From Faecalibacterium sp. I4-1-79 (GTDB taxonomy: Bacteria; Bacillota; Clostridia; Oscillospirales; Ruminococcaceae), in assembly GCF_023347235.1 (NCBI RefSeq), contig NZ_CP094467.1, positions 3,100,001 through 3,164,000 of the forward strand: a stretch of 64,000 bases of DNA. Direction: 5' to 3'. The notes under the pieces were generated by a model. It worked only from the letters and a program-made list of their open reading frames with translations. It made no database searches and had not been told where the DNA came from. The first letter of the stretch is position 1. The number at the start of each line of letters is the position of its first letter. Position numbers and translations under genes: made by a program. Of the stretch, positions 1 through 8,644 are shown in pieces.

Positions 1-203
1 GGTGATGCCGTCGGCAGACTGAGGGGTGTAGATCCATAACATATTTTTACATATTCGTTCAGACCCTGCGGGGCTGAACATCTTGGCTTTCAGCCGTTAA
101 CATAACCGACTAGCATGACCTTCCAGAAAAAGCGAGGGCAGGGCTGATCTGTTTTGTGACGGCTTTTTTGTTGCCGTTTTGCCCGTTGCGCCTCGAAAAC
201 CGC

Positions 204-383
204 ATGACCGTCTGCATGGGATACCCGGCGATGACCTCGCAAGACCTGGCCCCGGCAGCACCCCAGCCCCGGCAAAACGAAAAGCCGGCAGCAACAAAAA
301 TCTCCGGCAAGGAGATCCTTGAAGCCATCCGGCTGATGGACGCAGACGAACGCAGAGAATTGACGAGAGTTCTGTTTGCATAA
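204..383 (+). CDS. Small hypothetical protein (59 aa) of a mobile-element type
   Basis: I do not recognise a family. The start is placed at the ATG at 204 because its first codons (MTVCM-YPA) and the bases before it recur at 12551 inside element A, ahead of a ParB-like gene. The C-terminal half (about residues 33-59) reads as a charged helix with EILEAIRLMDADERRELTR. No ribosome site stands out. It ends just before the hairpin and the tRNA-Lys att copy, so it probably belongs to another element lying to the left. It could be a chance frame. Confidence 0.35.
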   Translation: MTVCMGYPAMTSQDLAPAAPQPRQNEKPAATKISGKEILEAIRLMDADERRELTRVLFA

Positions 384-413
384 AAGATTCACGTTTGCGA
401 AGCAATAAAAAAA

Positions 414-441
414 GAACGTCAAATCTTACGATTTGACGTTC
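414..441 (-). terminator. Hairpin terminator next to att copy 1
   Basis: A perfect 12-bp stem with a TTAC loop is followed on the minus strand by a run of T. The same hairpin lies next to the tRNA-Lys 3' end at 16389-16416 (one changed base) and 54096-54123. It is the integrase-side end of these elements, which would terminate tRNA-Lys transcription after integration. Confidence 0.7.
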
Positions 442-447
442 AAAATC

Positions 448-492
448 TGGTGCACCTCCAGGGACTCGAACCCTGGGCCCACTGATTAAGAG
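448..492 (-). repeat. att copy 1: 45-bp tRNA-Lys 3' end (left end of element A)
   Basis: The 45 bases are identical to the 3' end of the intact tRNA-Lys at 54130-54174 (CCA end, T arm, variable loop, 3' half of the anticodon arm) and to 45878-45922. The match stops after AAGAG and the 5' half of the tRNA is absent. This is the typical product of tyrosine-integrase insertion in a tRNA 3' end. Confidence 0.85.
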
Positions 493-846
493 AGCAAGCC
501 ACCGGTTCGTCTCAATTTATGGAAGTTTTGAGTCATCGTTATTTTTAATCAAAGCAACGTGATTTTTCACCCAGTAATTTCTGCATCCTTTGTCGGATTT
601 TGCAGCAAGAAGCACCCTCTGCACGTTTTGAAACCGTGCAAAATCCGTGCAGAAACCGTGCACTTACTCTCCGACAAATAAAATCGCCCTATCCTCACCG
701 GCTTGACGGCATTGGTTTGAGTGGCCGCACACTAAAAATCAAGTCTTGGAGGATACCACTATGATGAAACTGCTTTCCTGCCGGTACAACGGAAGACCAC
801 CGGCCTGACAAAGCAGACCGGGGGCAAGGAAGTATCTCCGGGAATG
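493..846. other. Left terminal region of element A with integrase arm-type repeats
   Basis: No convincing gene. Positions 493-727 align closely with 45923-46160 of element C, so this is the conserved left end. CCGTGCA occurs as direct repeats at 634-640, 645-651 and 656-662, exactly 11 bp apart, with an inverted partial copy near 620. The same triplet lies at the right ends. A 15-codon frame with a GGAGG site begins at 761; I cannot support it as a gene. Confidence 0.6.
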
Positions 847-1821
847 TCACATGGTAAACTGGATAGCGCAGAAGGCAGCGTAGATGCACAGCAGAATAAT
901 GCCCTGTGCACGGGACAGCTTGCCGCGCTTCAGTGCGGGAAGGGTCATGATCATCATGACAGCCAGCATGACCGGGATCTCCAGCACAAGGCTGGAATTG
1001 ATGCCGAACAAAGTAGAGCTCTGCGGCACGGTGAAGGGCGCCAGCGTGACGGACATACCGCTGACCAGCACCAGATTGAACACGTTTGCGCCCACGATGT
1101 TGCCAAGGGACAAATCGCTGCAGCCCTTGACCAGCGAGGTGATGGCGGTGACCAGCTCCGGCAGAGAGGTGCCCAGCGCCACAAAGGTCAGCGCGATGAC
1201 CGACTCCGGCACGCCCAGTGCCTGTGCGATGAGGGTGCCGTTATCCACCAGCAGGTTTGCGCCCAGTGCGATCAGCACAGCGCCCAGCACCAGCAGCACC
1301 AGCGTTTTGGTAAGGGACATCTCTTCCCCTGCATTTTCGGCCTCGGCCTCCGCTTCGGCGGCGGCAGGGGCTTTTTTCATCTGCAATACGTTTGCCACCA
1401 TGTAGGCCACGAACATGGCCAGCATCACAAAGCCCAGCGGGCGGGTGAATTCGCCCATGGCGTAGGCAGCCACGCAGTAGATGGCGGCTGCGGCAAAGAA
1501 GAAGGCTACCGGCACCCGCAGGGTCTTGGGGTCTACCTTGCCCGGACGGACGGCGATGGTGATGGCGGCGATCAGGGCAGAGTTGCAGATGACCGAGCCG
1601 ATGGCGTTGCCGTAGGCGATCTCACCATGGCCGGACACGGCGGACATGGTGGACACCATGACCTCCGGCAGAGTAGTGCCGATGGACACCACCGTTGCGC
1701 CGATAAGCAGCTCCGGCAGGTGGAACCGCCGGGCCAGTGCCGAAGCACCGTCCACGAACCAGTCGCCGCCCTTGATCAGGAACAGCAGACCGACGATAAA
1801 AAGCAATACAGGAACCAGCAT
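847..1821 (-). CDS. Calcium/sodium antiporter of the CaCA superfamily (YrbG-like)
   Basis: A 324-residue inner-membrane cation exchanger that swaps Ca2+ for Na+ or H+ across the membrane. Two inverted alpha-repeats are visible: GATVVSIGTTLPEVMVS near residues 40-56 and LTFVALGTSLPELVTAI near 210, each with the G(T/S)-S/T-LPE signature that binds cation. About ten hydrophobic segments are split by an acidic Ala/Glu loop near 150-165. The start is the ATG at 1821, preceded by AGAGGAG; upstream codons look non-coding. It is the last gene after the permease and VOC genes on the same strand, with a 94-bp gap containing a GC-rich hairpin. Its link to sugar-acid use is unclear. Confidence 0.88.
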   Translation of the reverse strand: MLVPVLLFIVGLLFLIKGGDWFVDGASALARRFHLPELLIGATVVSIGTTLPEVMVSTMSAVSGHGEIAYGNAIGSVICNSALIAAITIAVRPGKVDPKTLRVPVAFFFAAAAIYCVAAYAMGEFTRPLGFVMLAMFVAYMVANVLQMKKAPAAAEAEAEAENAGEEMSLTKTLVLLVLGAVLIALGANLLVDNGTLIAQALGVPESVIALTFVALGTSLPELVTAITSLVKGCSDLSLGNIVGANVFNLVLVSGMSVTLAPFTVPQSSTLFGINSSLVLEIPVMLAVMMIMTLPALKRGKLSRAQGIILLCIYAAFCAIQFTM

Positions 1822-1915
1822 AATTTTTCTCCTCTGAATTTTCGCGGGGCGTGAACCACAGAACCGGGAACGGATCGCTCCATCCCCGGTTCTGCACAAG
1901 ATCGGTCAGTTGGCG

Positions 1916-2263
1916 TTATTTCTGCATGATGTGGATGGCAAAACCGCCGTACTCGCCCTCAAGATACACATTCTTGATGCGGCCGTCCTCAAAATAGGCG
2001 GCAGTCTCCATGCGGAAGCGGAAGCCATTTTCCTCCAGCTCCTCCATCGCAGCCTTCAGGTCGGGGGTGCGCATTGCGATGTGGCCGTTCTTGCCCAGAA
2101 AGGGGCTCTTCATGCACTCGAAATAGTTACCGGCAAACTCGGACTTCTGTCCGTGGCGGGGCTCCAAGTTGAACAGCTTGCACAGCAGCAGCGCCAGCTG
2201 CTCGGCCTCGCCTGCGTTGTCGGTGTTGATGCCGACGTGCTCCAGCTCAAACGTGTTTTTCAT
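1916..2263 (-). CDS. VOC (glyoxalase/bleomycin-resistance fold) family protein
   Basis: A 115-residue single-domain VOC protein. It starts with LEHVGINTD, has GHIAMRTPDL in the middle and ends with GGFAIHIMQK, the usual beta-alpha-beta-beta-beta pattern; His9, a mid-domain His and a late Glu/His could form a metal site. It lies 15 bp downstream of the SLC13 permease on the same strand, so it is probably co-transcribed. VOC proteins of this size often accompany sugar-acid genes, and a role on a keto-acid or aldehyde intermediate is possible. The substrate cannot be read from sequence. Confidence 0.75.
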   Translation of the reverse strand: MKNTFELEHVGINTDNAGEAEQLALLLCKLFNLEPRHGQKSEFAGNYFECMKSPFLGKNGHIAMRTPDLKAAMEELEENGFRFRMETAAYFEDGRIKNVYLEGEYGGFAIHIMQK

Positions 2264-2278
2264 TTGGTGTTTCTCCTG

Positions 2279-3559
2279 TTACTTCATGGGGAAGATCAGC
2301 ACAGCACCCACCGTCAGCGCCAGCAGACGGATGAAGTACTGCGGAATGGTGAACTTCCAGAACTCGGTGATCTTGTAGTCGCCGGCGCCCATAATCATGG
2401 CGGGCATACCGTCAATGGGCAGGAAGTGTCCGCACCAGCCGGAGACCACGATAGCGGCAGCGGCTGCGGTGGGATCCAGACCCAGATTGACGCAGGTGGC
2501 AATGGCCATGGGAGCAAAGACGTACACGGTGCCGATGGTGGAACCGGTCAGGGTGGCCAGCACACTGGTCAGGATGCAGAAAGCGAAGATCAGCACGAAG
2601 GGGTTGACGTTGGTGCCCAGCATCTTGGCAACGGTCTCGCCGACCAGACTGGTCAGGCCGGTGTTGCCCAGAGCATCGGCGATGCCGATGACGCCTGCGG
2701 ACATCAGGATGATGGGTGCGCTGATGGAGTTGCGGATCTCGTTGAAGTCCATGACGCCGGAGATCAGGATGATGCCCACGGCCAGACCGGTGATGGCGTA
2801 GCCTGCGTCACCGATCTTGCTCTGCAGGATCATGCCCACAACGGCGAGCACAAAGCTGAAGTAGGTGATGAGCTCCTGATTCTTGGTCAGGGCGACCTTC
2901 TGCTCACCGGCGTGGAGAGCCTCTTCCTTGGCCTCGGCAATGGGGTGGTCCGGCAGGATCTTGTAGGCCAGGACGCACCACACCAGGAAGCCGATGGACA
3001 GGCACAGGTTGACCAGAGAGAACTTGACCAGATTGACGTTTGCCGCAACGCCTGCGCTTTCCAGAACGGCGATCACGATGCCGTACTGCAGAGCGGTGTT
3101 GAAGGGCAGCAGCGGGTGGTTTGCTGCAAAGCCCGCAGGCATCAGAACCCTGGACGGGGGCAGCTGCTTGGAGTAGGGCAGAGTGGACAGCAGGCCGATG
3201 ACCAGCACATAGTAGGCGGTGGAACCGGTGCCAAACAGGCTGCAGCCCAGCATAACGATGAGGATCAGCAGGACGTAGGCCTTAAAGCCGCCCTTGCTGG
3301 CCATGTTGAACATGGTCTGCTTGAACTTGACGATGAAGCTGGTCTTCTGCAGGGCCGCAATGATGGCCATGAAGGATGCCAGCATGACGATGGTGGGGTT
3401 TGCGAAACCGCCGAAGGCGGTCTTGATGTCGGTAACGCCGAACACCACCAGCAGCAGCAGCGCCAGCAGCGGGGGTGCACCGAAGGGCAGTTTATCCACC
3501 ATGATCAGGATGATCATGAGGACAGTCACTGCCAGAGCAATGATCATGGGAAGTGTCAT
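2279..3559 (-). CDS. SLC13/CitMHS-type anion permease
   Basis: A 426-residue polytopic inner-membrane protein with about eleven to twelve hydrophobic segments arranged as two halves. Signatures include GFANPTIVMLASFM near residue 50 and, in the second half, TGSTIGTVYVFAPMAIATC, the Ser/Thr-Gly-rich hairpin that binds substrate and ions in this family. Members import di- and tricarboxylates or sugar acids with Na+ or H+. It is first in a unit with the VOC and CaCA genes and has its own promoter (3649-3677) with three operator-like repeats upstream. The same operator pattern occurs by the regulator at 10103, so it likely imports the sugar acid degraded by the 4156-9886 operon. Confidence 0.8.
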   Translation of the reverse strand: MTLPMIIALAVTVLMIILIMVDKLPFGAPPLLALLLLVVFGVTDIKTAFGGFANPTIVMLASFMAIIAALQKTSFIVKFKQTMFNMASKGGFKAYVLLILIVMLGCSLFGTGSTAYYVLVIGLLSTLPYSKQLPPSRVLMPAGFAANHPLLPFNTALQYGIVIAVLESAGVAANVNLVKFSLVNLCLSIGFLVWCVLAYKILPDHPIAEAKEEALHAGEQKVALTKNQELITYFSFVLAVVGMILQSKIGDAGYAITGLAVGIILISGVMDFNEIRNSISAPIILMSAGVIGIADALGNTGLTSLVGETVAKMLGTNVNPFVLIFAFCILTSVLATLTGSTIGTVYVFAPMAIATCVNLGLDPTAAAAAIVVSGWCGHFLPIDGMPAMIMGAGDYKITEFWKFTIPQYFIRLLALTVGAVLIFPMK

Positions 3560-3648
3560 AGAACGTTTCCTCCTTTTTTGTGTCCGCAGTACCTGTTGCG
3601 CAAGAGCCCGACCCTTTGCACAATTCCGATGCGGCTTTCTTGATTAAA

Positions 3649-3677
3649 AGTATATAGTTTTCCGCTGTGCGTCACAA
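3649..3677 (-). promoter_or_regulatory. Sigma-A-type promoter of the SLC13 permease unit
   Basis: On the minus strand TTGTGA (3672-3677) and TATACT (3649-3654) are separated by 17 bp. The permease start lies about 90 bp downstream. Operator-like repeats lie directly upstream, as expected for an activator. Confidence 0.6.
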
Positions 3678-3695
3678 TCATTTTTGGGCTCGTTG

Positions 3696-3804
3696 TGTTC
3701 TTTTTTGAAACATATTCAGAATTTGTTCAATTCTTTTGCCGCAATGTGTCGCTTTTTGAAACATATTGCAGTTAGTTTCGGCTGATTTGTTGCTTTTTGA
3801 AACA
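3696..3804. promoter_or_regulatory. Three 17-bp operator-like inverted repeats upstream of the permease
   Basis: Near-identical 17-mers lie at 3696-3712, 3747-3763 and 3788-3804. The pattern is TGTTKC-TTTTT-GAAACA, an imperfect inverted repeat. Related sequences occur in the 10018-10087 region in front of the PrpR/Fis-type regulator. They are good candidates for its binding sites. The rest of 3560-4155 holds a promoter, a 156-bp repeat and a terminator, but no gene. Confidence 0.55.
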
Positions 3805-3836
3805 GGGCACCCTTTCCGTCACGGCTATCGCCGTGC

Positions 3837-3992
3837 GCCCTCTCAGTCAAAGCCTACGGCTTTGCCAGCTCTCCCAAAGGGAGAGCCAAGAGCACTGCCG
3901 AAAACTTCCTCATTGAACCTAATACTTTAGCAACGAGCCTTAGACCTTGGCTCTCCCCTTGGGAGAGCTGGCGCGGGAGCGCCTGAGAGGGC
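3837..3992. repeat. 156-bp MITE/REP-like dispersed repeat, copy 1
   Basis: The unit is bounded by perfect 10-bp inverted ends GCCCTCTCAG and CTGAGAGGGC. It contains an internal GGGAGAGCC palindrome pair. A second copy of the same 156-bp length lies at 59669-59824. A partial copy follows at about 4028-4070. It has no coding capacity. Confidence 0.7.
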
Positions 3993-4079
3993 GTGCAAGG
4001 CTAACGGGTGCTGCCCCTCATCTGGCACGGAAGCGCCTGAGAGGGTTCGCTCCCTGAGGGAGTTCGTCCCCAAAACCAG

Positions 4080-4113
4080 AAAAAGCCGCCGCACCGTACG
4101 GGGTGCAGCGGCT
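4080..4113 (-). terminator. Terminator of the acid-sugar operon
   Basis: A GC-rich stem (GCCGCTGCACC paired with GGTGCGGCGGC) is followed by a T run on the minus strand. It lies about 43 bp after the PdxA-family stop codon. Confidence 0.75.
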
Positions 4114-4155
4114 CTCTCTGGAAGAAAATGAAGAATTGGTTGGGATGGGGATAAC

Positions 4156-5226
4156 TTAGTTGGCGCGGCCGGTCATTTTGACCGCATACTTGATGGCGTT
4201 GACAAGGCTCAGCTCGTTGCCGTTGCCCTTACCGGCGTGGTAGAAGTCGGTGCCGTGATCCACGCTGGCGCGGATGATGGGCAGACCCAGCGTGACGTTG
4301 ACGCCCTCCACGGCCTTCCACTCCTGCTTTTCGCGGTCGTAGACAAAGCCCACGGTCTTGAGCGGGATGTGACCCTGATCGTGGTACATACACACCACGA
4401 TGTCGTACCAGCCGCCGAGGGCCTGCGAGAACACGCTGTCCGGCGGGCAGGGGCCCACAACGCCGGTAATGCCCTCGGCCTTGGCAGCCTCGATGGCGGG
4501 GGTGATCTCCTCGATCTCCTCCCGGCCGAACAGGCCGTTCTCGCCGCAGTGGGGGTTCAGACCCGCCACAGCGATGCGGGGGTTCTCGATGCCCATATCC
4601 TTGCAGGCCTTGTTGGCGATCTCGATGACCTCCAGCACGCGATCCTTCTTGACCCGGTCGCAGGCTTCCCGCAGGGAAACGTGGGTGGAAACGTGCACCA
4701 CGCGCAGGTCGTGATGAGCCAGCATCATGGTGTACTTTTTGGTGTGGGTGTAGGTGGCGTAGATCTCGGTGTGGCCGTCAAAGTGGGTGTAGCCGTCCGA
4801 CTTTTCGCCGTGGTAGTACTCCAGTGCCTTGTTCATGGCTTCCTTGTTCAGGGCGTTGGTGCAGGTGGCATCCACCTCACCCGCCATGGCCAGCTCAATG
4901 ACCTTTTTCACGCACTGGAAGGCTGCGTTGCCGCCCTCCACGCTGACCTTTGCTATCTCAAACTTGCTGATGTCCTCGATCAGATCCAGATGCAGCACGT
5001 CGATGGTGCCGGGGGTGAACAGGGCATCCGACACCTTCTCGCAGCGGTGGATGACGATGTCCTCGCGGCCAACGAACTTCTTGGCCTGCTCCATCACCTT
5101 CACATCGCCCACCACGATGGGGCGGCAGTAGCTGTACTGCTCCGGGTCAGCCAGAGCCTTGATGGTGATCTCCGGGCCGGAACCGGCGGGATCGCCCATG
5201 GTAATACCGACAATGGGTTTATTCAT
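4156..5226 (-). CDS. PdxA2-family 4-phospho-acid-sugar dehydrogenase
   Basis: A 356-residue cytosolic dehydrogenase of the PdxA fold. The N-terminal GITMGDPAGSGPE matches the family start, and metal-ligand histidines sit in GHTEIY, in the NPHCGE loop and in MYHDQGHIP. PdxA2 proteins paired with DUF1537 kinases oxidise and decarboxylate D-threonate- or D-erythronate-4-phosphate to dihydroxyacetone phosphate, rather than making vitamin B6. A DUF1537 kinase in the same operon supports the catabolic role here. ATG at 5226 follows AAGGAG. It is the last gene of the operon, 28 bp after the aldolase gene and before the 4080-4113 terminator. True PdxA cannot be excluded, but no other pyridoxine genes are nearby. 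Confidence 0.85.
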   Translation of the reverse strand: MNKPIVGITMGDPAGSGPEITIKALADPEQYSYCRPIVVGDVKVMEQAKKFVGREDIVIHRCEKVSDALFTPGTIDVLHLDLIEDISKFEIAKVSVEGGNAAFQCVKKVIELAMAGEVDATCTNALNKEAMNKALEYYHGEKSDGYTHFDGHTEIYATYTHTKKYTMMLAHHDLRVVHVSTHVSLREACDRVKKDRVLEVIEIANKACKDMGIENPRIAVAGLNPHCGENGLFGREEIEEITPAIEAAKAEGITGVVGPCPPDSVFSQALGGWYDIVVCMYHDQGHIPLKTVGFVYDREKQEWKAVEGVNVTLGLPIIRASVDHGTDFYHAGKGNGNELSLVNAIKYAVKMTGRAN

Positions 5227-5254
5227 AGCAGCCTTCTCCTTGCTTCAGTGCGTT

Positions 5255-6169
5255 TCAGTGCAGACCCTTGGCCTCGTTCTCTGCCAGAACCTTCTTGATG
5301 GCCTCCATGCCCTCTTCCGGCACATAGTTGAAGGGTGCGCGGCACTTGCCAACGGGGTGACCCTGCAGGGCAACGGCGGTCTTGATGATGGTGTTGGGGT
5401 TGCCGTACTTGAAGGTCTGCTGCAGGATGGCAATGGCGTCCTGTGCAGCCTGTGCGCCCTCCAGATCTCCGGCCTTGAAGCAATCGTAGATCTTGGCAAC
5501 GGTCTCCGGCCAGATGTTGGCGCGGCCTGCAATGCCGCCTGCGCCGCCCTCTTTCAGGCAGGTCAGGATGGCGCCGTCGTTACCGGCCAGAATGGCAACT
5601 TCCTTATCCAGCTCGCGGGTCAGGCGGATGTAGGCCTTCAGGTTCTCGATATCGCCGCTGGAATCCTTTGCGCCCACGATGTTCTCCACGTCACGGCACA
5701 GTGCCTGCACGGTCTCGGGCAGCAGCTTGTTGCCGGTGCGGGCGGGGATGTTGTACAGGATGATGGGCAGGTTCACAGCCTTTGCCACAGCGGTGTAGTG
5801 GTCGTACAGCTCCTTCTGAGAGGCCAGTGCAAAGCTGGGGGTGATGATGGACAGTGCGTCTGCGCCCAGCTCCTCGGCACGCTTGCTCAGGCGGATGGTC
5901 TCGGCGGTGGTGATGCAGCCGGTGCCTGCGTAGACCGGTACGCGGCCCTTTACCTGATCGATGACAGTGGCAAGGATCTCTTCCTTCTCCTGGAAGGACA
6001 GGGCGTAGGCTTCGCCGTTGGTGCCCATGGGGAAGATGCCGTGCACGCCGCCTGCCAGCAGGCGCTCCACCTGCTCGCGCAGAGCCTGATGGTTGACCGT
6101 CTGCTCAGGGTCGTTGTTCATGGGGGTGATTACGGGAGGGATGATGCCCTTGATATCGCTGGTCTTCAT
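5255..6169 (-). CDS. DapA/N-acetylneuraminate lyase superfamily aldolase
   Basis: A 304-residue TIM-barrel class I aldolase. The substrate-binding motif reads GTNGE (residues about 49-53), the catalytic tyrosine sits in YNIPARTGN near 140, and the Schiff-base lysine in GAKDSSGD near 165. GTNGE instead of GTTGE, and the lack of lysine-biosynthesis neighbours, argue against housekeeping dihydrodipicolinate synthase. In context it more likely cleaves or dehydrates a 2-keto-3-deoxy sugar acid to pyruvate plus an aldehyde, which the neighbouring alcohol dehydrogenase could reduce. It is tightly spaced between PdxA2 (28 bp) and the alcohol dehydrogenase (20 bp). The substrate is inferred, not shown. 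Confidence 0.82.
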   Translation of the reverse strand: MKTSDIKGIIPPVITPMNNDPEQTVNHQALREQVERLLAGGVHGIFPMGTNGEAYALSFQEKEEILATVIDQVKGRVPVYAGTGCITTAETIRLSKRAEELGADALSIITPSFALASQKELYDHYTAVAKAVNLPIILYNIPARTGNKLLPETVQALCRDVENIVGAKDSSGDIENLKAYIRLTRELDKEVAILAGNDGAILTCLKEGGAGGIAGRANIWPETVAKIYDCFKAGDLEGAQAAQDAIAILQQTFKYGNPNTIIKTAVALQGHPVGKCRAPFNYVPEEGMEAIKKVLAENEAKGLH

Positions 6170-6189
6170 AAGTCTTTACTCCTTTTCTG

Positions 6190-7356
6190 TTACATGATTT
6201 CCTGATACAGCTTGCGTGCGTCGTCGGCGGTAACGGGGCGCATATTGTTCACCAGCAGGCGCTGTACCTGCATACCGGCGTTGACCAGACCTTCCAGATC
6301 CTCGGCAGGCACGCCAAACTCCTTGAGGCTGGTGGGGATATCCAGATGCTTGACGATGTGCTCCAGACGGGCGATCATCCATGCAGTCTTTTCCTCCACG
6401 GTGGTGCAGGTCTTTTCCTCGTGGCAGCAGCGGTCGTAGGCGGCAGCCAGACGCTCGCGCACGGCGGGGTGCTCGCTGTTGAAGCGCATGACCGGTGCCA
6501 GCAGAATGGCGTTGGACACACCGTGTGCAATGTGGTACTTGCCGCCCAGCGGGTAGCTCAGTGCGTGCACAGCGGTGGTGCCGGAAGCGGTGATGGCCAG
6601 ACCGCCGTAGTAGGCTGCGATCTGCATCCGGTTCTTCTCTGCCATGGCTTCGGGGTCATCGCAGGCTTTTTCGATGTTGTTCAGGATCAGGTCCAGGCCT
6701 TCCAGTGCATACAGGTCGCTGAAGGGGTTGGCCTTGTTGCTGGTAAAGCACTCGATGCAGTGTGCCAGCGCATCCACGCCGGTAGCGGCTGCGATCTTGC
6801 GGGGCAGGTTCTTGATCATGCGGGCGTCCAGAATGACGTAGTCCGCGATCATGTTCTCGTTGACGATGCCCACCTTCAGCTCCTTCTCAGGCACAGCCAC
6901 GATGGCGTTGGGGGTGACCTCGGCGCCGGTACCGGCGGTGGTGGGGATCAGCACAATGGGCACGCACTTCTGTGCCATGCCGGGGTTATCCAGCAGCTCC
7001 TTCACACCGTAGGCGTCGGTCACCAGCACGCTTGCCAGCTTGGCAGCGTCCATCACGGAGCCGCCGCCACAGGCCACGATCAGGTCTGCACCGGAGACCT
7101 TGAACTCGTCCACCAGCTTCTGCACAGCCATGTAGCTGGGCTCCGGGGGCAGCTCGTCCAGCACATAGTACTCTGCGCCGGAGGCCTTGACGGCCTCTTC
7201 CGGCAGAGCAAACAGGCCTGCGCCCTCAATGCCCTTATCGGTGAACATGGCTACCTTTTTTGCGCCGCGCGCCTTGATGATGGCGGTGATATTGTCCATA
7301 GCGTTCTCGCCGCCGTAAACTGCGTGCGGCATTTTAAGATTGTACTGGGTCAGCAT
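6190..7356 (-). CDS. Iron-containing (type III) alcohol dehydrogenase
   Basis: A 388-residue NAD(P)-dependent dehydrogenase of the Fe-ADH/FucO group. GGGSVMDAAK near residue 95 binds the nucleotide, and the metal ligands appear in DALAHCIECF (Asp, His) and downstream in KYHIAHGVSNA. The ATG at 7356 is chosen because AGGAGG lies 9 bases upstream; an in-frame TTG three codons earlier overlaps that site. It probably reduces an aldehyde released by the adjacent aldolase (glycolaldehyde or lactaldehyde type) or oxidises a polyol. It sits within the acid-sugar operon with about 60-bp gaps, and cytosolic action is expected because no signal peptide is visible. Confidence 0.88.
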   Translation of the reverse strand: MLTQYNLKMPHAVYGGENAMDNITAIIKARGAKKVAMFTDKGIEGAGLFALPEEAVKASGAEYYVLDELPPEPSYMAVQKLVDEFKVSGADLIVACGGGSVMDAAKLASVLVTDAYGVKELLDNPGMAQKCVPIVLIPTTAGTGAEVTPNAIVAVPEKELKVGIVNENMIADYVILDARMIKNLPRKIAAATGVDALAHCIECFTSNKANPFSDLYALEGLDLILNNIEKACDDPEAMAEKNRMQIAAYYGGLAITASGTTAVHALSYPLGGKYHIAHGVSNAILLAPVMRFNSEHPAVRERLAAAYDRCCHEEKTCTTVEEKTAWMIARLEHIVKHLDIPTSLKEFGVPAEDLEGLVNAGMQVQRLLVNNMRPVTADDARKLYQEIM

Positions 7357-7419
7357 ACTGATCAACCTCCTGAATGATGTTCTGATCTATAAAAAGGATG
7401 AAACTCTCGAAAAGCTTTT

Positions 7420-8580
7420 TCAGCGGCTCTGCGCTGCGGTGGGGTTATACAGACCCACGGTCTCCCGCTTTGCGCCCAGCACGTCCTGCTCCGAGAAGCG
7501 GACATACTTGATGCCCTGCCGGGTGCGGGCAGCGTAGGCCAGATGCAGCATGCCGTCCCGTCCCTGCATCAGGTAGGGGTACTCGTACTGCTTGTTGTTG
7601 GTCTTGTTCTCATCGCCCATGTAGCCCTCGCCGCGCTCCATCCAGCGGATGATGGGGAAGGTCAGGCCGCCGTCCTCCGAAAGCGCCACCGCCACCGGGC
7701 AGCGCAGGCCGGGCCATGCAGCCTTGCCGGGCACGGGGTTGGGGGTGCAGGTGGGGTTATAGGCAATGGCGATGCGGCCGCTCTGCAGCTTGACCGCGCT
7801 GATGCTGGAGTTGTTATTGGGCAGCGGGGTGGGTGCAGGCACCGTCCAAGTCTCGCCCCAGTCAAAGGACTCGCTGCGGTGGATGCGGTAGGCCTCGCGG
7901 TTGCGCATAAAGGCCACCAGATGCCCCGGTTCCAGCTCGATGACATTGGCGTGGACGTGGCCGTTGCTGCCGGGCATCATGACCATGCGCCAAGTCTTGC
8001 CCTCATCGTCCGAGATGCGGAAGGCGGTGGGGTCGCCGGACAGACCCTCGGCAGAGTCGGTGCACAGCCAGTTGGCAAAGATCCAGCGGCCGTTGGACAG
8101 CACCTGAATGGGCTGGCGGCAGAAGGTGCCTTCCTCCGGGAACACGGTGGTGTAGTCGCCCCATGTTTTGCCGCCGTCGGTGCTCTTCTGGCAGCGCACC
8201 ACAGCGGTGAACTGCATATTGTCCTTACCCTCTACGCGGTCCAGCTGGGCAGTGTACATCGCCCACACGGCGTTGTCCGGGCCGTAGAACAGCGAGGGGT
8301 TCTGCTCGCTGCGGGTGGGGTCGCCGGAGATATTCACCGGCTCCAGCCACTTGGTACCGTCATGCGGCAACACCGAGCAGATGATGTGCACATCTGCGCT
8401 GCCCTCATAAGTACCGGCGAACCAGCAGCAGAGCAGGTCACCGTTGGGCAGCTCCACCATGGCAGGTGCGTGGGCGGTGGGCCAGCCGCCGGTGGGCAGC
8501 AGGGCTTCCAGTGTGCCCATCTCCTCGTTCTCGTACACGGTGCCGTCCCAGGTCAGGCCGGGCAGTTTTGCATAGGTCAT
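7420..8580 (-). CDS. Cytosolic BNR/sialidase-fold protein
   Basis: A 386-residue six-bladed propeller protein with four Asp-box-like motifs: STDGGKTWG, SDDEGKTW, SFDWGETW and SEDGGLTF. There is no signal peptide, so it acts inside the cell. The start is the ATG at 8580, after AGAAGGAG. Similar proteins are usually annotated as exo-alpha-sialidase, but the gene lies in an operon with a DUF1537 kinase, PdxA2 and a DapA-like aldolase. No sialic-acid kinase or epimerase is present. A hydrolase or lyase releasing or modifying a sugar acid is a better working idea. The first half carries conserved GGWPTAHAPAMVEL and ADVHIICSV stretches of the BNR_2-type fold. Confidence 0.75.
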   Translation of the reverse strand: MTYAKLPGLTWDGTVYENEEMGTLEALLPTGGWPTAHAPAMVELPNGDLLCCWFAGTYEGSADVHIICSVLPHDGTKWLEPVNISGDPTRSEQNPSLFYGPDNAVWAMYTAQLDRVEGKDNMQFTAVVRCQKSTDGGKTWGDYTTVFPEEGTFCRQPIQVLSNGRWIFANWLCTDSAEGLSGDPTAFRISDDEGKTWRMVMMPGSNGHVHANVIELEPGHLVAFMRNREAYRIHRSESFDWGETWTVPAPTPLPNNNSSISAVKLQSGRIAIAYNPTCTPNPVPGKAAWPGLRCPVAVALSEDGGLTFPIIRWMERGEGYMGDENKTNNKQYEYPYLMQGRDGMLHLAYAARTRQGIKYVRFSEQDVLGAKRETVGLYNPTAAQSR

Positions 8581-8644
8581 GGTCGTTCTCCTTCTGTTAC
8601 ATTTATCTTCTGTTCCAGCCGCAAAGGGCTGTCTGCTTCTGTTC

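Noticed and set aside
634-662. Short direct repeats as a CRISPR array
   Set aside because: Units are 7 bp at 11-bp spacing with no spacers or cas genes; they fit integrase arm sites.
1910-3643. 577-codon plus-strand frame opposite the permease and VOC genes
   Set aside because: A shadow of GC-rich minus-strand genes; Gln/His/Gly-rich product with no motif.
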